Shown piece after piece: positions 20,541 to 29,752 of a DNA stretch of 64,000 bases. The first letter of the stretch is position 1, and the number at the start of each line of letters is the position of its first letter. The position numbers were made by a program, and so were the translations under genes. The notes under the pieces were generated by a model. That model saw only the letters and a list, made by a program, of their open reading frames with translations. It was not told the origin of the DNA and did no database searches. Source of the DNA: Helicobacter pylori Shi112 (GTDB taxonomy: Bacteria; Campylobacterota; Campylobacteria; Campylobacterales; Helicobacteraceae); contig NC_017741.1 of the NCBI RefSeq assembly GCF_000277405.1, positions 372,001-436,000 on the forward strand, written 5' to 3'.

Positions 20541-21347
20541 ATGGCAATAGTAGTTACTATCACTTCAGGTAAGGGGGGCGTGGGTAAAAGCACCACCGCG
20601 GCTAATTTAGCGATCGGCTTGGCTGAGAGCGGTAAAAAAGTCGTAGCGGTTGATTTTGACATAGGCCTTAGGAACTTGGATATGATTTTAGGCTTAGAAA
20701 ATCGCATTGTTTATGATGTGGTGGATGTGATGGAAAAAAATTGCAACCTTTCGCAGGCTTTAATCACGGACAAAAAGACCAAAAACCTTTCTTTTTTAGC
20801 GGCTTCACAAAGCAAGGATAAAAATGTTTTAGATAAGGAAAAAGTAGCGATTTTAATCAACGCTTTAAGGGCGGATTTTGACTATATTTTGATTGATTCA
20901 CCGGCTGGGATTGAAAGCGGTTTTGAGCATGCGATTTTGCATGCGGACATGGCGTTAGTGGTGGTAACGCCGGAGGTGAGCTCTTTAAGGGATAGCGACA
21001 GAGTGATTGGCATTATTGATGCGAAGTCTAATCGGGCTAAAAAGGGCATGGAAGTGCATAAGCATTTGATAATCAATCGCTTAAAACCCGAATTAGTGGC
21101 AAATGGCGAGATGATTTCCATAGAAGAAGTGCTTAAGATTTTATGCCTGCCTTTAATTGGGATCATTCCTGAAGACAGCCATATTATTTCAGCGACCAAT
21201 AAGGGCGAGCCAGTGATTCGCACGGATTGCGAGAGCGCGAAGGCTTACCAACGCATCACCAGAAGGATTTTAGGCGAAGAAGTGGAATATGTGGAATTTA
21301 AGGCTAAAAAAGGCTTTTTTAGCGCGTTAAAAGGGATATTTTCATGA
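20541..21347 (+). CDS. minD: Septum site-determining ATPase MinD
   Basis: 268 residues. Deviant Walker [13 protein letters not shown] near residues 8-19, [13 protein letters not shown], and an amphipathic C-terminal tail ([16 protein letters not shown]) as membrane-targeting sequence. With MinE it places the division site at mid-cell. AAAGGAA lies before the ATG. minC is not adjacent. Corresponds to HP0331. Confidence 0.96.
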   Translation: MAIVVTITSGKGGVGKSTTAANLAIGLAESGKKVVAVDFDIGLRNLDMILGLENRIVYDVVDVMEKNCNLSQALITDKKTKNLSFLAASQSKDKNVLDKEKVAILINALRADFDYILIDSPAGIESGFEHAILHADMALVVVTPEVSSLRDSDRVIGIIDAKSNRAKKGMEVHKHLIINRLKPELVANGEMISIEEVLKILCLPLIGIIPEDSHIISATNKGEPVIRTDCESAKAYQRITRRILGEEVEYVEFKAKKGFFSALKGIFS

Positions 21348-21577
21348 GTTTGTTTGATTTTTTTAAAAACAAAGGGAGTGCGGCTACCGCAACAGACAGA
21401 TTAAAATTGATTTTAGCCAAAGAGCGCACTTTAAATTTACCCTACATGGAAGAGATGCGTAAAGAAATCATTGCCGTCATTCAAAAATACACTAAATCTT
21501 CAGACATCCATTTCAAAACCATTGATGGCAATCAAAGCGTGGAAACGATTGAAGTGGAGATTATATTGCCTAAATAG
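21344..21577 (+). CDS. minE: Cell division topological specificity factor MinE
   Basis: 77 residues with the typical N-terminal amphipathic stretch ([20 protein letters not shown]), [19 protein letters not shown] for MinD activation, and a beta-rich C-terminus. Overlaps the end of minD by 4 bases. Corresponds to HP0332. Confidence 0.95.
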   Translation: MSLFDFFKNKGSAATATDRLKLILAKERTLNLPYMEEMRKEIIAVIQKYTKSSDIHFKTIDGNQSVETIEVEIILPK

Positions 21578-21588
21578 TTAATCAACGA

Positions 21589-22389
21589 ATGAAAAGCAAC
21601 TTCCAATACAGCGCGCTAGAGAATATCCCTAAAGCCTTTGATATTCTCAAAGACCCCCCTAAAAAGCTCTATTGTGTGGGCGATACAAAGCTTTTAGATG
21701 CGCCTTTAAAAGTGGCTATCATCGGCACAAGAAGACCCACCCCTTATAGCAAGCAACACACCATCACTCTAGCCAGAGAGTTTGCTAAAAATGGTGCGGT
21801 TATTGTGAGCGGAGGAGCGTTAGGCGTGGATATTATCGCTCAAGAAAACGCCTTACCAAAAACGATCATGCTTTCGCCTTGCAGTTTGGATTTTATCTAT
21901 CCCACGAACAACCATAAAGTGATCCAAGAAATCGCGCAAAACGGCTTGATTTTAAGCGAATATGAAAAGGATTTTATGCCCGTTAAAGGCTCTTTTTTAG
22001 CGAGAAACCGCCTGGTGATCGCTTTAAGCGATGCGGTAATTATCCCCCAAGCGGATTTAAAAAGCGGCTCTATGAGCAGCGCGAGATTAGCCCAAAAGTA
22101 TCAAAAACCCTTATTTGTTTTGCCCCAGCGCCTGAATGAGAGCGATGGCACTAATGAGCTTTTAGAAAAAGGGCAGGCTCAAGGGATATTTAATATTCAA
22201 AATTTTATAAACACCCTTTTAAAAGACCACCATTTAAAAGAAATGCCTGAAATCAAAGACGAATTTTTAGAATATTGTGCCAAAAACCCAAGCTATGAAG
22301 AGGCGTATCTCAAATTTGGGGACAAGCTTTTGGAATACGAACTGTTGGGTAAGATTAAACGCATCAATCATATCGTGGTGTTAGCGTGA
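21589..22389 (+). CDS. dprA: DNA processing protein DprA
   Basis: 266 residues. The Rossmann-like core is visible (VAIIGTRRPTPYSK, IVSGGALGVDIIAQ, SEYEKDFMPVKGSFLARNRL). DprA escorts incoming single-stranded DNA to RecA in natural transformation. It is shorter than DprA of many bacteria, lacking an N-terminal SAM domain. It shares 4 bases with ruvX. Corresponds to HP0333. Confidence 0.93.
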   Translation: MKSNFQYSALENIPKAFDILKDPPKKLYCVGDTKLLDAPLKVAIIGTRRPTPYSKQHTITLAREFAKNGAVIVSGGALGVDIIAQENALPKTIMLSPCSLDFIYPTNNHKVIQEIAQNGLILSEYEKDFMPVKGSFLARNRLVIALSDAVIIPQADLKSGSMSSARLAQKYQKPLFVLPQRLNESDGTNELLEKGQAQGIFNIQNFINTLLKDHHLKEMPEIKDEFLEYCAKNPSYEEAYLKFGDKLLEYELLGKIKRINHIVVLA

Positions 22390-22790
22390 TTTTGGCATGC
22401 GATGTGGGGTTAAAACGCATTGGGATCGCTGCGCTTTTAAACGGCGTTATCTTGCCATTAGAAGCGATTTTACGCCACAACAGGAATCAGGCCTCTAGGG
22501 ATTTGAGCGATTTGTTGAGGGAAAAAAACATTCAGGTGCTGGTGGTGGGCAAGCCCAATGAAAGCTATGCGGACACGAACGCACGCATTGAACATTTCAT
22601 CAAACTTTTGGATTTTAAGGGCGAAATCGTTTTTATTAATGAAGACAGATCCAGCATAGAAGCCTATGAAAATTTAGGGCATTTGGGTAAGAAAAACAAG
22701 CGGCTCGCTATTAAAGACGGCCGGCTAGACTCTTTGAGCGCTTGTAGGATCTTGGAGCGCTATTGCCAGCAGGTTTTGAAAAAGTGCTAG
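22386..22790 (+). CDS. ruvX: Holliday junction resolvase-like protein RuvX (YqgF)
   Basis: 134 residues with the RNase H-like fold: LACDVGLKRIGIA, NEDRSSIEAYENLG and the late IKDGRLDSLSACRIL with conserved acidic residues. Family members are proposed to resolve Holliday junctions or process 16S rRNA. Overlaps dprA by 4 bases. Corresponds to HP0334. Confidence 0.9.
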   Translation: MILACDVGLKRIGIAALLNGVILPLEAILRHNRNQASRDLSDLLREKNIQVLVVGKPNESYADTNARIEHFIKLLDFKGEIVFINEDRSSIEAYENLGHLGKKNKRLAIKDGRLDSLSACRILERYCQQVLKKC

Positions 22791-22808
22791 ATTTGATTGC
22801 AATTTGAT

Positions 22809-22814
22809 TATAAT
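22809..22814 (+). promoter_or_regulatory. -10 box upstream of the hcp-like pseudogene
   Basis: TATAAT 34 bases before the ATG at 22849, followed by AGGGAG as a ribosome site. The promoter appears intact although the gene is not. Confidence 0.45.
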
Positions 22815-22848
22815 AAAGTCTAAATTTTTTAATAAAGGGAGAAGCGTC

Positions 22849-23498
22849 ATGCTAGGAAGTTTCAAAAAAGCTATTTTTAGGGCTTTGTGTTTGTGTTGTG
22901 CGTTGATTGGGGGGGGGGGGTTAATGGCAAGAGCCAAACCCTGAAGAGCTTTTCAATTTGGGTATGCTGAGTTACGACAAGCAAGATTTTTCTAAAGCTA
23001 AGGAATATTTTTAAAAAGCGTGTGATTTGAATAATGGTAGGGGGTGTAATGGTTTAGGGGTGTTATATAGAGATGGTCAAGGAGCGGAAAAAAACTTAAC
23101 AAAAGCCGCTCAATACGCCTCTAAAGCGTGTGATTTGAATAATGGTAGGGGGTGTGGTGCTTTAGGGAGTCTATATGAAGATGGAAAAGGCGTAGAAAAA
23201 AACTCAAAAAAAGCCACTTATTTTTATTCTAAAGCTTGCGATTTGAAAGATGGTTGGGGGTGTAATAATTTAGGGTGGTTATATGAAAATGGTAAAGGGG
23301 TAGGAAAAGACTTAATAAAAGCCGCTTATTTTTATTCTAAAGCATGCGAGTTAAAAGAAGGTTTGGGGGTGTGGTGCTTTAGGGGCGTTATATTATGATG
23401 GGAAAGGAGTGGAAAAAGACTCAAAAAAAGCCGCTCAATACGCCTCTAAAGCCTGCAAATTAGGAGATCAAAAGGCATGCGAGATGCTCAAAAAATAG
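22849..23498 (+). pseudogene. Hcp-family Sel1-repeat protein (HcpB-like), decayed
   Basis: Reconstructed, this is a secreted Helicobacter cysteine-rich protein: signal peptide ending ...LCLCCALI, then EPNPEELFNLGM and four 36-residue Sel1-like repeats (KACDL-x3-RGC...GxLYxDGxGxxK), ending KACEMLKK. Three lesions break it: an extra A at 22929/22930 just after the signal, GAA changed to TAA at 23012-23014, and an extra T at 23362-23364 in the last repeat. A run of 12 G (22909-22920) lies within the signal peptide and is in frame at this length. The longest open piece (23027-23398) has no ribosome site. Nearest known relatives are HcpB (HP0336) and HcpA. Confidence 0.85.
22909..22920 (+). repeat. 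G12 homopolymer in the hcp-like signal peptide
   Basis: Twelve consecutive G, a length prone to slipped-strand mispairing. It falls within coding sequence early in the gene, the usual position for a phase-variation switch in H. pylori. Confidence 0.85.
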
Positions 23499-23518
23499 AA
23501 AATAGGGACAAAAAACAT

Positions 23519-23545
23519 GCGATAATCTCACCTAAAAATTATCGC
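23519..23545. repeat. Perfect 8-base inverted repeat after the hcp-like pseudogene
   Basis: GCGATAAT and ATTATCGC separated by 11 bases, 20 bases after the pseudogene stop. No T run follows, so it may be a weak terminator or a protein site. The rest of the 190-base gap shows nothing I can name. Confidence 0.4.
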
Positions 23546-23691
23546 ACAAAAGCCCTATTTCGGGGGTTAGGATATTGTTAAACGCTCTCTTGTCTTCTTA
23601 AGAAGGCATTTTACTAGAGAGTTTTAATCTTTTTTTGGTATTCTTTTAGGGTGATAATAAGCGGACTCAATACCTTTAAAAACGGATAACA

Positions 23692-24030
23692 ATGAAAATC
23701 ATGCATCAAGTTATGGATTTTTTAGATTCTTGCAAACAAACGATCCAAAAAAATTCTAACGAAGCGCTCCAAAAGACCAAACGAGCGCTCTTCAAGGAAA
23801 AATCTCAAAAGATCAGAGAGCAAGCGGTTAAAATCGTGGAAAAACGCTTGAAAAAAGAGGGCATGAAATTGAGCGATTTCAATGAAGAGGAATTAAAAAT
23901 CATGTTTGAAGCCGAAGAAAAGAGGCTCTTGGAGCAGATCCACGCCAAAGAATCTGAAGAAAACCAAGAAAAGAGTGTTAAGCATTTCAAAGAAGTTTGG
24001 GAAAAGGGCGATAATGAGCAAGAAAGATAG
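23692..24030 (+). CDS. Hypothetical coiled-coil protein
   Basis: 112 residues, very rich in K, E and Q, predicted to be almost entirely helical with heptad-like spacing through residues 20-100. No signal peptide and no known motif recognised. Its stop overlaps the next gene's start region, and all three genes of this cluster run the same way. An ATG at 23701 could also serve as the start. Sits in the variable interval between the hcp-like gene and rluD. Confidence 0.55.
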   Translation: MKIMHQVMDFLDSCKQTIQKNSNEALQKTKRALFKEKSQKIREQAVKIVEKRLKKEGMKLSDFNEEELKIMFEAEEKRLLEQIHAKESEENQEKSVKHFKEVWEKGDNEQER

Positions 24031-24574
24031 TTTCATCTCTAGCGTGATGGGGTTTTTTAGCGAAAAGAATGAACGCTGGCTCTTAGCCCACAGGCACACG
24101 AGAGGGTTTGTGATCGTGGCGTGGCTTTTTCGGTTTAAAAGCATCGCGTTTTCTATTTTGATCACTCTGTTGATTATTTTAGTGGATATTTGGGTGTATA
24201 GCGATGTGCGCCAATTCTTGCTAGACACCGCCAGTTCGCCTATTTTGCTTTTAGTCGCTTTGTTAATCAAGTGGGGCGTGATTGTCATAAGCGTGCGCCA
24301 ATGCTATAAGTTCAGCAAAAAAATGTTTGCGCTCATCCAAAAAAAAAGGCAAATCAGAGAGAGTTTGAAAAAGCGCTCCCACCAACAAGAGGGTAAAACT
24401 CCCCCAAAAGAGAGGCTCTCTAGCGTTACTGAAGAAATTATCGCCAAAAAGCAAGAAGAAACCCAACGCCAAGAAGCCCCAGAGGATACGCATGAGAGGC
24501 TCTCTAGCGTTACTGAAGAAATCATTTCAAAAAAACTAGAAGAATTGAAAGCCAGAAATGATAAGGGGAATTAA
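24014..24574 (+). CDS. Hypothetical membrane protein with duplicated tail motif
   Basis: 186 residues from the ATG at 24014 (SKKDSFISSVMGFFSEK). Two hydrophobic segments at about residues 45-62 and 74-96, then a basic, helical tail. The tail carries ERLSSVTEEII twice, from an exact 29-base direct repeat at 24410-24438 and 24494-24522. No family recognised; the cluster's appearance (small helical protein, two-helix membrane protein) would fit a mobile or phage-derived fragment, which is only a guess. Confidence 0.55.
   Translation: MSKKDSFISSVMGFFSEKNERWLLAHRHTRGFVIVAWLFRFKSIAFSILITLLIILVDIWVYSDVRQFLLDTASSPILLLVALLIKWGVIVISVRQCYKFSKKMFALIQKKRQIRESLKKRSHQQEGKTPPKERLSSVTEEIIAKKQEETQRQEAPEDTHERLSSVTEEIISKKLEELKARNDKGN
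24410..24522 (+). repeat. Exact 29-base direct repeat, 84-base period
   Basis: Copies at 24410-24438 and 24494-24522 within the tail of the membrane protein gene; the 84-base spacing (28 codons) keeps the frame. Confidence 0.8.
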
Positions 24575-24899
24575 AAAGGGCGTAGAACGCTTTAGCTTAT
24601 TTACCGAAAGAAACATTAAGAGGGTTTATCAAGATGCTTTGCAAGCAGCAATATCCCCTAAGGGATATATAGAAAATCTTAATCAAAACCCCCAAAGAGA
24701 ACAACCAAAAGAACAATCAATAAAAAAGGGTCAATCTTTTAAAAATGGCATGAAGCGTTTGGGCATGGGGGAAGTGATCTCATGGATCGCTCCCTTAAAT
24801 TCAAATGCCAAACTAGAGGCATGGAGCATGAGTAATGGGGTGTTATTTTCACGCTTCAATTGGAGGTATTCTCTAGCGTTTTCATCTATGACCCCATAA
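24558..24899 (+). pseudogene. 3'-truncated hypothetical gene running into rluD antisense
   Basis: The first 58 or so codons (IRGIKKGVERFSLFTERN, then YQDALQAAISPKGYIENL) have normal composition and follow directly from the membrane protein gene. Beyond about 24731 the same frame is simply the reverse strand of the rluD-like C-terminus, so the last 55 codons are accidental. The gene seems to have lost its 3' end in a deletion that joined this cluster to rluD. Confidence 0.55.
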
Positions 24900-25612
24900 A
24901 GCCCCTCGCCCACGATCCTATGACCCACGCTGCTTAAATGCAAGCGGATTTGGTGCGTGCGCCCGGTGAGTGGGGTTATTTTGAGTAGGCTTATATCCAA
25001 AAAAGGATTATAGCTTAAAGGCTCAACAAGCGTGGTTGAAGGCTTGCCTAAAGGAGAAATTTTAGATCGAATACGCAAATCTTTTTGAATGCTTTGTAGC
25101 GTTAGAATGGGTTTGTCTATGACGATATTTTTATCAACCAACCCATGCACTAGCGCCAAATAAGTTTTTTTCACTTTTTTTTGCATGAAAAGCGCTTTTA
25201 AATCCTTAGCGCTTTGTAAAGTCTTCCCCGCTAAAACTAACCCGCTCGTTTCATAGTCTAGTCTGTGGGCTGGGTGGGCGTTTTTGCCAAAATGCGACTG
25301 GATATAATCCAGTAAGCTTTCATGGTAAAAATAGCCTTTAGGGTGGGTATAGACTTGAGGGGGTTTGTCAAACACGCCAAAATCTTTCGTTTCAAAAACA
25401 AGCGCTTGAGTTTTTTCATTAGGCTTGAAATGAATCAAGCTAACGACCCCTTGAATCATTTGAGATTTACGCACGGCTTGTTGGTTTTGTTTTAGGCGTT
25501 GTTTGTCAAGGTGGCGCTGGGCTTCTTTTAAAGAGCATTTTAAAACATCGAGCACAAAAAACAAGGCTTTGGTGGGTTTTAAAATTTCAAATTCTTCTTC
25601 AACAAAAGGCAC
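24731..25612 (-). CDS. RluA/RluD-family 23S rRNA pseudouridine synthase
   Basis: 293 residues. The catalytic motif is HRLDYETSGLVLAGKT with its Asp, and the later GRTHQIRLHL helix is typical for the family. It isomerises uridines in ribosomal RNA or tRNA; the target positions cannot be told. Starts at a GTG overlapping the recJ stop by one base. Corresponds to HP0347. Confidence 0.9.
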   Translation of the reverse strand: MPFVEEEFEILKPTKALFFVLDVLKCSLKEAQRHLDKQRLKQNQQAVRKSQMIQGVVSLIHFKPNEKTQALVFETKDFGVFDKPPQVYTHPKGYFYHESLLDYIQSHFGKNAHPAHRLDYETSGLVLAGKTLQSAKDLKALFMQKKVKKTYLALVHGLVDKNIVIDKPILTLQSIQKDLRIRSKISPLGKPSTTLVEPLSYNPFLDISLLKITPLTGRTHQIRLHLSSVGHRIVGEGLYGVIDENAREYLQLKRENNTPLLMLHASSLAFEFKGAIHEITSPMPKRFMPFLKD

Positions 25613-27162
25613 TACAACAAACTTTTAACAAACATTTTAGGCTCATTAGAACACTCATCTAATTCCACGCTAAAAATCGCATTCACCTTTTCGCCCGCTT
25701 TCAAAAACCGCTCAGTGTTAAAATAAATAGCCTCTTTGATGCATTCTTTATCCTTAAAACGCAAAACCTGGTGGCTTTCTTTAATGATTTTTTCTTCTAT
25801 GACTTCTAAATTTTGCGCTTGAAAGAGCGGCTCTGGGTTTTCTTGCCCATAAGGTTCGCCCGCTTCTATAATCTCTAAAAGCTCTCTGTCAATGTCTTTT
25901 AACGTGAGCGTTAAAGGGGGTTCTTTTTCACAAAAAGGTAGGATTTTAAAATCAAAATTTTCTAAAGTTTCAAAGAGCGAGATGATATTGTTTTTTCCAA
26001 CGCTCAAACCGCAAGCTTGCCTATGCCCCCCATAGCCGAGCAACAAAGAAGAAACCCCATTCAAAGCGTCAATGAGATCAATATTTGAAGAGCTGCGCCC
26101 GCTCCCTTTATACACCCCTTCTTTAAAGGTAAAAACCAGGCTTGGCTTTTGAGTGGCTTCCACTAATTTTGAAGCCACAATCCCAAGCACGCCCTCATGC
26201 CAATCATCCTTAAAAGCGATGATAATTTTTTCTCCAACCATCGCATGCTTAAAAGCCTCTTCAAAAACCTGCTGTTGGATCATTTTACGCTTCATATTGC
26301 ATGCTTTCAAGCGTTCATACAAAAAATAGCCATCTTGAAAATTATTCGCGCTTAAAAAATCTAAAGCCATTTTTGCATCTTGCATGCGCCCTGCGGAGTT
26401 GATTAAGGGGGCGATACTAAAAGAAATATCGCTCGCTTTTAAAGAGCGTTTTCTAAAAACTTCTCTTTGGCGCAAAAACCCCATCGCTCCTAAAGATTCT
26501 TTTTGCAAAAAATACAAGGCTTTAGAAACTAAAAAGCGGTTAAAAAAAGTCAAAGGCATCATGTCAGCAATAGTCGCCACGCCCGCTAAGCACAGCAACT
26601 CGCTAGAATGGCTTTTTTCTTTTCCTAAAAGCTGGTGGATGCCATAGCACAAATAAAACGCCACCAACGCCCCGCACACTTCCTTTTGGATAAAATCACA
26701 ATCCGGTTGCTTGGGGTTGATCACCGCATAAGCGTCTGGGACTTCATCATGGTGTAAGCAATGGTGATCTGTGATGATAAGGGTGTAATTTTTTTCTTTG
26801 CAAAATCGCGCGGCTTCAAAGGCGCTAATCCCATTATCCACCGTGATGATTAAAGGGGCGTGGTGTTTTTCTAAAAATTTTTTAGAAATCCCATAGCCAT
26901 CAATGAAGCGATTAGGGATTACAATGCGAACATGCTTATAATTCAGGCTTTCAAAAAATTTTGCCATGATAGTAGAGCTAATCACGCCGTCAGCGTCATA
27001 ATCGCCCACCACTAAAATCTCTGTGTTTGCGCGCATGGCTTCTATGATTTTGAGCGCGGCTTTTTTCAAGTCTTTGAATAAAAAGGGGCTAGGAAACCCT
27101 TTTTCATTATAAGCGATAGAAGCCACTCGCTCTTTGATTTGAGCTTTAAGCTTTTGTTTCAT
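25612..27162 (-). CDS. recJ: Single-strand DNA exonuclease RecJ
   Basis: 516 residues. DHH-family motifs are visible: VGDYDADGVIS, ITDHHCLH, and the DHHA1-type GGHRQACGLS. RecJ degrades 5' single-stranded DNA in recombination and mismatch repair. It lies 9 bases after pyrG and is coupled to the pseudouridine synthase. Corresponds to HP0348. Confidence 0.93.
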   Translation of the reverse strand: MKQKLKAQIKERVASIAYNEKGFPSPFLFKDLKKAALKIIEAMRANTEILVVGDYDADGVISSTIMAKFFESLNYKHVRIVIPNRFIDGYGISKKFLEKHHAPLIITVDNGISAFEAARFCKEKNYTLIITDHHCLHHDEVPDAYAVINPKQPDCDFIQKEVCGALVAFYLCYGIHQLLGKEKSHSSELLCLAGVATIADMMPLTFFNRFLVSKALYFLQKESLGAMGFLRQREVFRKRSLKASDISFSIAPLINSAGRMQDAKMALDFLSANNFQDGYFLYERLKACNMKRKMIQQQVFEEAFKHAMVGEKIIIAFKDDWHEGVLGIVASKLVEATQKPSLVFTFKEGVYKGSGRSSSNIDLIDALNGVSSLLLGYGGHRQACGLSVGKNNIISLFETLENFDFKILPFCEKEPPLTLTLKDIDRELLEIIEAGEPYGQENPEPLFQAQNLEVIEEKIIKESHQVLRFKDKECIKEAIYFNTERFLKAGEKVNAIFSVELDECSNEPKMFVKSLL

Positions 27163-27171
27163 TTTTTTAGA

Positions 27172-28788
27172 TTAGGATTTATGAAGAGCGCTCTTAATGA
27201 AATCCAAAATAATAGGGTTAGGGCTTTGCAACCTGGAGGTGAATTCCGGGTGGAATTGCACTCCCACAAAAAACGGGTGATCGTCTAACTCAATCGCTTC
27301 TATCAAATGATTCGCTCCAAAACCCACCACTTTCAAGCCCTTATTTTCCCACTCTTGGCGGTATTTGGGGTTGATTTCATAACGATGGCGGTGCCTTTCT
27401 TTAATGCTAGGCTTTTTATAAGCTTTTTCTAACAAGCTATTTGGCACGATTTCGCATTCGTATTCGCCTAATCGCATGGTGCCTCCTAAAGGCGAATTAT
27501 AGGTGCGCACCTGTTTTTGGTGGTTTTGATCGATAAAATCTTCAATCAAATACACCACAGGGTATTCGCAGCGTTGGTTAAACTCCGTAGAGTTAGCCCC
27601 TTTTAAACCCAAAACATTGCGGCAAAATTCAATGATCGCTAATTGCATGCCCAAACAAATCCCTAAAAAGGGGAGTTTTTCTAACCTTGCCCTTTGAATG
27701 GCGCAAATTTTGCCCTCAATCCCCCTTTCTCCAAAGCCCCCAGGCACTAAAACCGCATCAACGCCCTCTAAATCCGTCTTTTCGTTAAAATTCTCGCTAT
27801 CTAGCCATTCAATATTGACTTGCGTGTCCAAATGCGCGCCCGCATGGATTAAGGCTTCAATCAAGGATTTATAAGATTCTTTTAAGCTTAAATACTTGCC
27901 CACAAAACCAATTTTGACTTTGTGTTTAGGAGCGATAATCTTTTCTACTAAAGTGTTCCAAGCCGCCATTTTGGGGTGTAGTTTATTCAAATTAAAGCGT
28001 CTGGCAATGGGGGTTAAAATGCCTTCTTGCAAGAAAAGAATAGGGCATGCGTAAATGCTTTTAGTGTCTGTGGCGACAATCACGCTGTCTTGCTCCACAT
28101 CGCAACTCAAAGCGATTTTATTTTTCAATTCTTTATCCAAAGGCTTAGGCGATCGCGCCAAAATGATTTGAGGGGTTACGCCAAGGCGCCGTAATTCTTG
28201 GACGGAGTGTTGCGTGGGTTTGGTTTTTAATTCGTTAGTGGTTTGGATATAGGGGATCAAGGTTACATGCACATTGATGACTTTTTCATTCCCTAATTCC
28301 AATTTAAGCTGGCGGATCGCTTCTAAATAAAACATGCCCTCCATATCGCCCACGGTTCCGCCCACTTCCACGATTAAAAAATCCAATCCCTTAGCCGCGC
28401 TTTTAATGCGCCTTTTGATTTCATCGGTTACATGGGGGACGATTTGAATGGTTTTGCCTAAATATTCCCCTTTCCTTTCATTTTCTATCACGCTTGAAAA
28501 AATCTGTCCGGTAGTGAAATTGTTCAACCTTGTTAAATTCCTGTTCAAAAAGCGTTCATAATGCCCTATGTCTAAATCCGTTTCAGCGCCATCGCTAGTT
28601 ACAAACACTTCCCCATGCTCTAAAGGGCTCATGGTGCCTGGATCAATATTGATATAAGGGTCAATCTTCAAAATAGAAACCTGATAATTGCAATGCTGTA
28701 AAAGCGTAGCGATTGAAGAAGATGAAATCCCTTTCCCTAGAGAGCTTAACACGCCCCCTGTAACGAATATAAATTTGGCTCTATCCAT
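27172..28788 (-). CDS. pyrG: CTP synthase
   Basis: 538 residues. N-terminal synthetase domain ([20 protein letters not shown]) and C-terminal glutamine amidotransferase with nucleophile in [11 protein letters not shown] and the His-Glu pair in VQFHPEF. It makes CTP from UTP. TACAAT at 28823-28828 on this strand is a likely -10. First gene of a pyrG-recJ-rluD run. Corresponds to HP0349. Confidence 0.96.
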   Translation of the reverse strand: MDRAKFIFVTGGVLSSLGKGISSSSIATLLQHCNYQVSILKIDPYINIDPGTMSPLEHGEVFVTSDGAETDLDIGHYERFLNRNLTRLNNFTTGQIFSSVIENERKGEYLGKTIQIVPHVTDEIKRRIKSAAKGLDFLIVEVGGTVGDMEGMFYLEAIRQLKLELGNEKVINVHVTLIPYIQTTNELKTKPTQHSVQELRRLGVTPQIILARSPKPLDKELKNKIALSCDVEQDSVIVATDTKSIYACPILFLQEGILTPIARRFNLNKLHPKMAAWNTLVEKIIAPKHKVKIGFVGKYLSLKESYKSLIEALIHAGAHLDTQVNIEWLDSENFNEKTDLEGVDAVLVPGGFGERGIEGKICAIQRARLEKLPFLGICLGMQLAIIEFCRNVLGLKGANSTEFNQRCEYPVVYLIEDFIDQNHQKQVRTYNSPLGGTMRLGEYECEIVPNSLLEKAYKKPSIKERHRHRYEINPKYRQEWENKGLKVVGFGANHLIEAIELDDHPFFVGVQFHPEFTSRLQSPNPIILDFIKSALHKS

Positions 28789-28880
28789 AAGTTATTGCGT
28801 TCCTTTGATTTTTACTTCTCGCATTGTAGTCTAAAAAGGGTTAAAAAGCTTTAAAAGAGGGCAAAAATTAAAGCGATTTC

Positions 28881-28896
28881 AAAAAAAAAAAAAAAA
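28881..28896. repeat. A16 homopolymer between pyrG and the PAP2-like gene
   Basis: Sixteen A in the spacer between two divergent genes. The tract lies about 120 bases upstream of the PAP2-like gene's -10 and 53 bases beyond the pyrG -10. Length changes could alter promoter spacing or DNA bending. No gene is present in the 258-base gap. Confidence 0.8.
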
Positions 28897-29002
28897 CAAT
28901 TTCAGTTTTTTATTAGCTAGGTTTGATTAGAATAAAAAGCTTTTATGTGTTTAAACTTCATTGTCTTAAAACTTTTAAGAGCAATTTTAAAGTTCGTTGG
29001 CG

Positions 29003-29008
29003 TATAAT
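29003..29008 (+). promoter_or_regulatory. -10 box for the PAP2-like gene
   Basis: TATAAT 38 bases before the ATG at 29047. Confidence 0.5.
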
Positions 29009-29046
29009 ATCAAGTTTGAATGAACTAACTAAAAGGGTTTTAAATA

Positions 29047-29709
29047 ATGGCTGAAAATTCTTTCAAAAATGTTACCATCCAATCCAAACCATTTTTTTTG
29101 TCGCAAGTTAAAACCCTTTTTCTTTTAGGAGGCGTTTTTAGCGCGTTTTTTATCCTTATGGTTGGCTTGGTTTTTTTTGATTGTGTTAATTCAATGGACA
29201 ATGCCATTTTTAACTTGATGCGTTCAAACTCTTCTAACCCTATTTTAGATCAAACGCTCCAACGCATTGTTTTTTTAGGCTCTTCTCAATTCGTGTTGCC
29301 TTTGAGTTTGTTAGTGGGGGTGTTTTTAAGCCTTTATCGCAGAAATTTAGCGCTTGGGGTGTGGTTTGTGCTAAGCGTGATCCTGTTTGAAGCCCTTTTA
29401 GAATCCTTAAAACACCTTTTGGCGCATTCCATTCAGTGGCTTTCGCACAGCGCTAATTTCCCTAACGCTACTGCGCTTTCTTTAGCGCTATTTTATGGGT
29501 TGCTTGTTTTATTGATACCCCATTTGATCACGCATCAAACGCTTAAAAACATTCTTTCTTATAGCTTATTTGGTTTGATTCTTTTAATAGGGTTAGCACT
29601 GATTGTTTTAGGGGTTTCTTTTAGCAGTGTTTTAGGAGGGTTTTGTTTAGGGGCGTTAGGGGCTTGTTTTTCCATAGGGATTTATTTGAGCGTGTTTCAA
29701 AAGATCTAA
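29047..29709 (+). CDS. Degenerate PAP2-like membrane protein (HP0350-like)
   Basis: 220 residues with six hydrophobic segments in the PAP2 phosphatase layout. The three PAP2 signatures are only echoes: LKHLLAHSIQW where KxxxxxxRP is expected, NFPNATALS in place of PSGH, and VLGVSFSSVLGG instead of SRxxxxxHxxxD. The catalytic His residues are missing, so a phosphatase is unlikely; a structural or binding role is possible. Separate from fliF by 43 bases and likely cotranscribed with it. Confidence 0.6.
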   Translation: MAENSFKNVTIQSKPFFLSQVKTLFLLGGVFSAFFILMVGLVFFDCVNSMDNAIFNLMRSNSSNPILDQTLQRIVFLGSSQFVLPLSLLVGVFLSLYRRNLALGVWFVLSVILFEALLESLKHLLAHSIQWLSHSANFPNATALSLALFYGLLVLLIPHLITHQTLKNILSYSLFGLILLIGLALIVLGVSFSSVLGGFCLGALGACFSIGIYLSVFQKI

Positions 29710-29752
29710 GCGAACGGCTTAAAAGAATGAAAATTTTATCAAGGTTTTAATA

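Noticed and set aside
23027-23398. Stand-alone 123-residue Sel1-repeat protein
   Set aside because: No ribosome site; clear frame-matched coding sequence lies on both sides, so it is a fragment of the decayed hcp-like gene.
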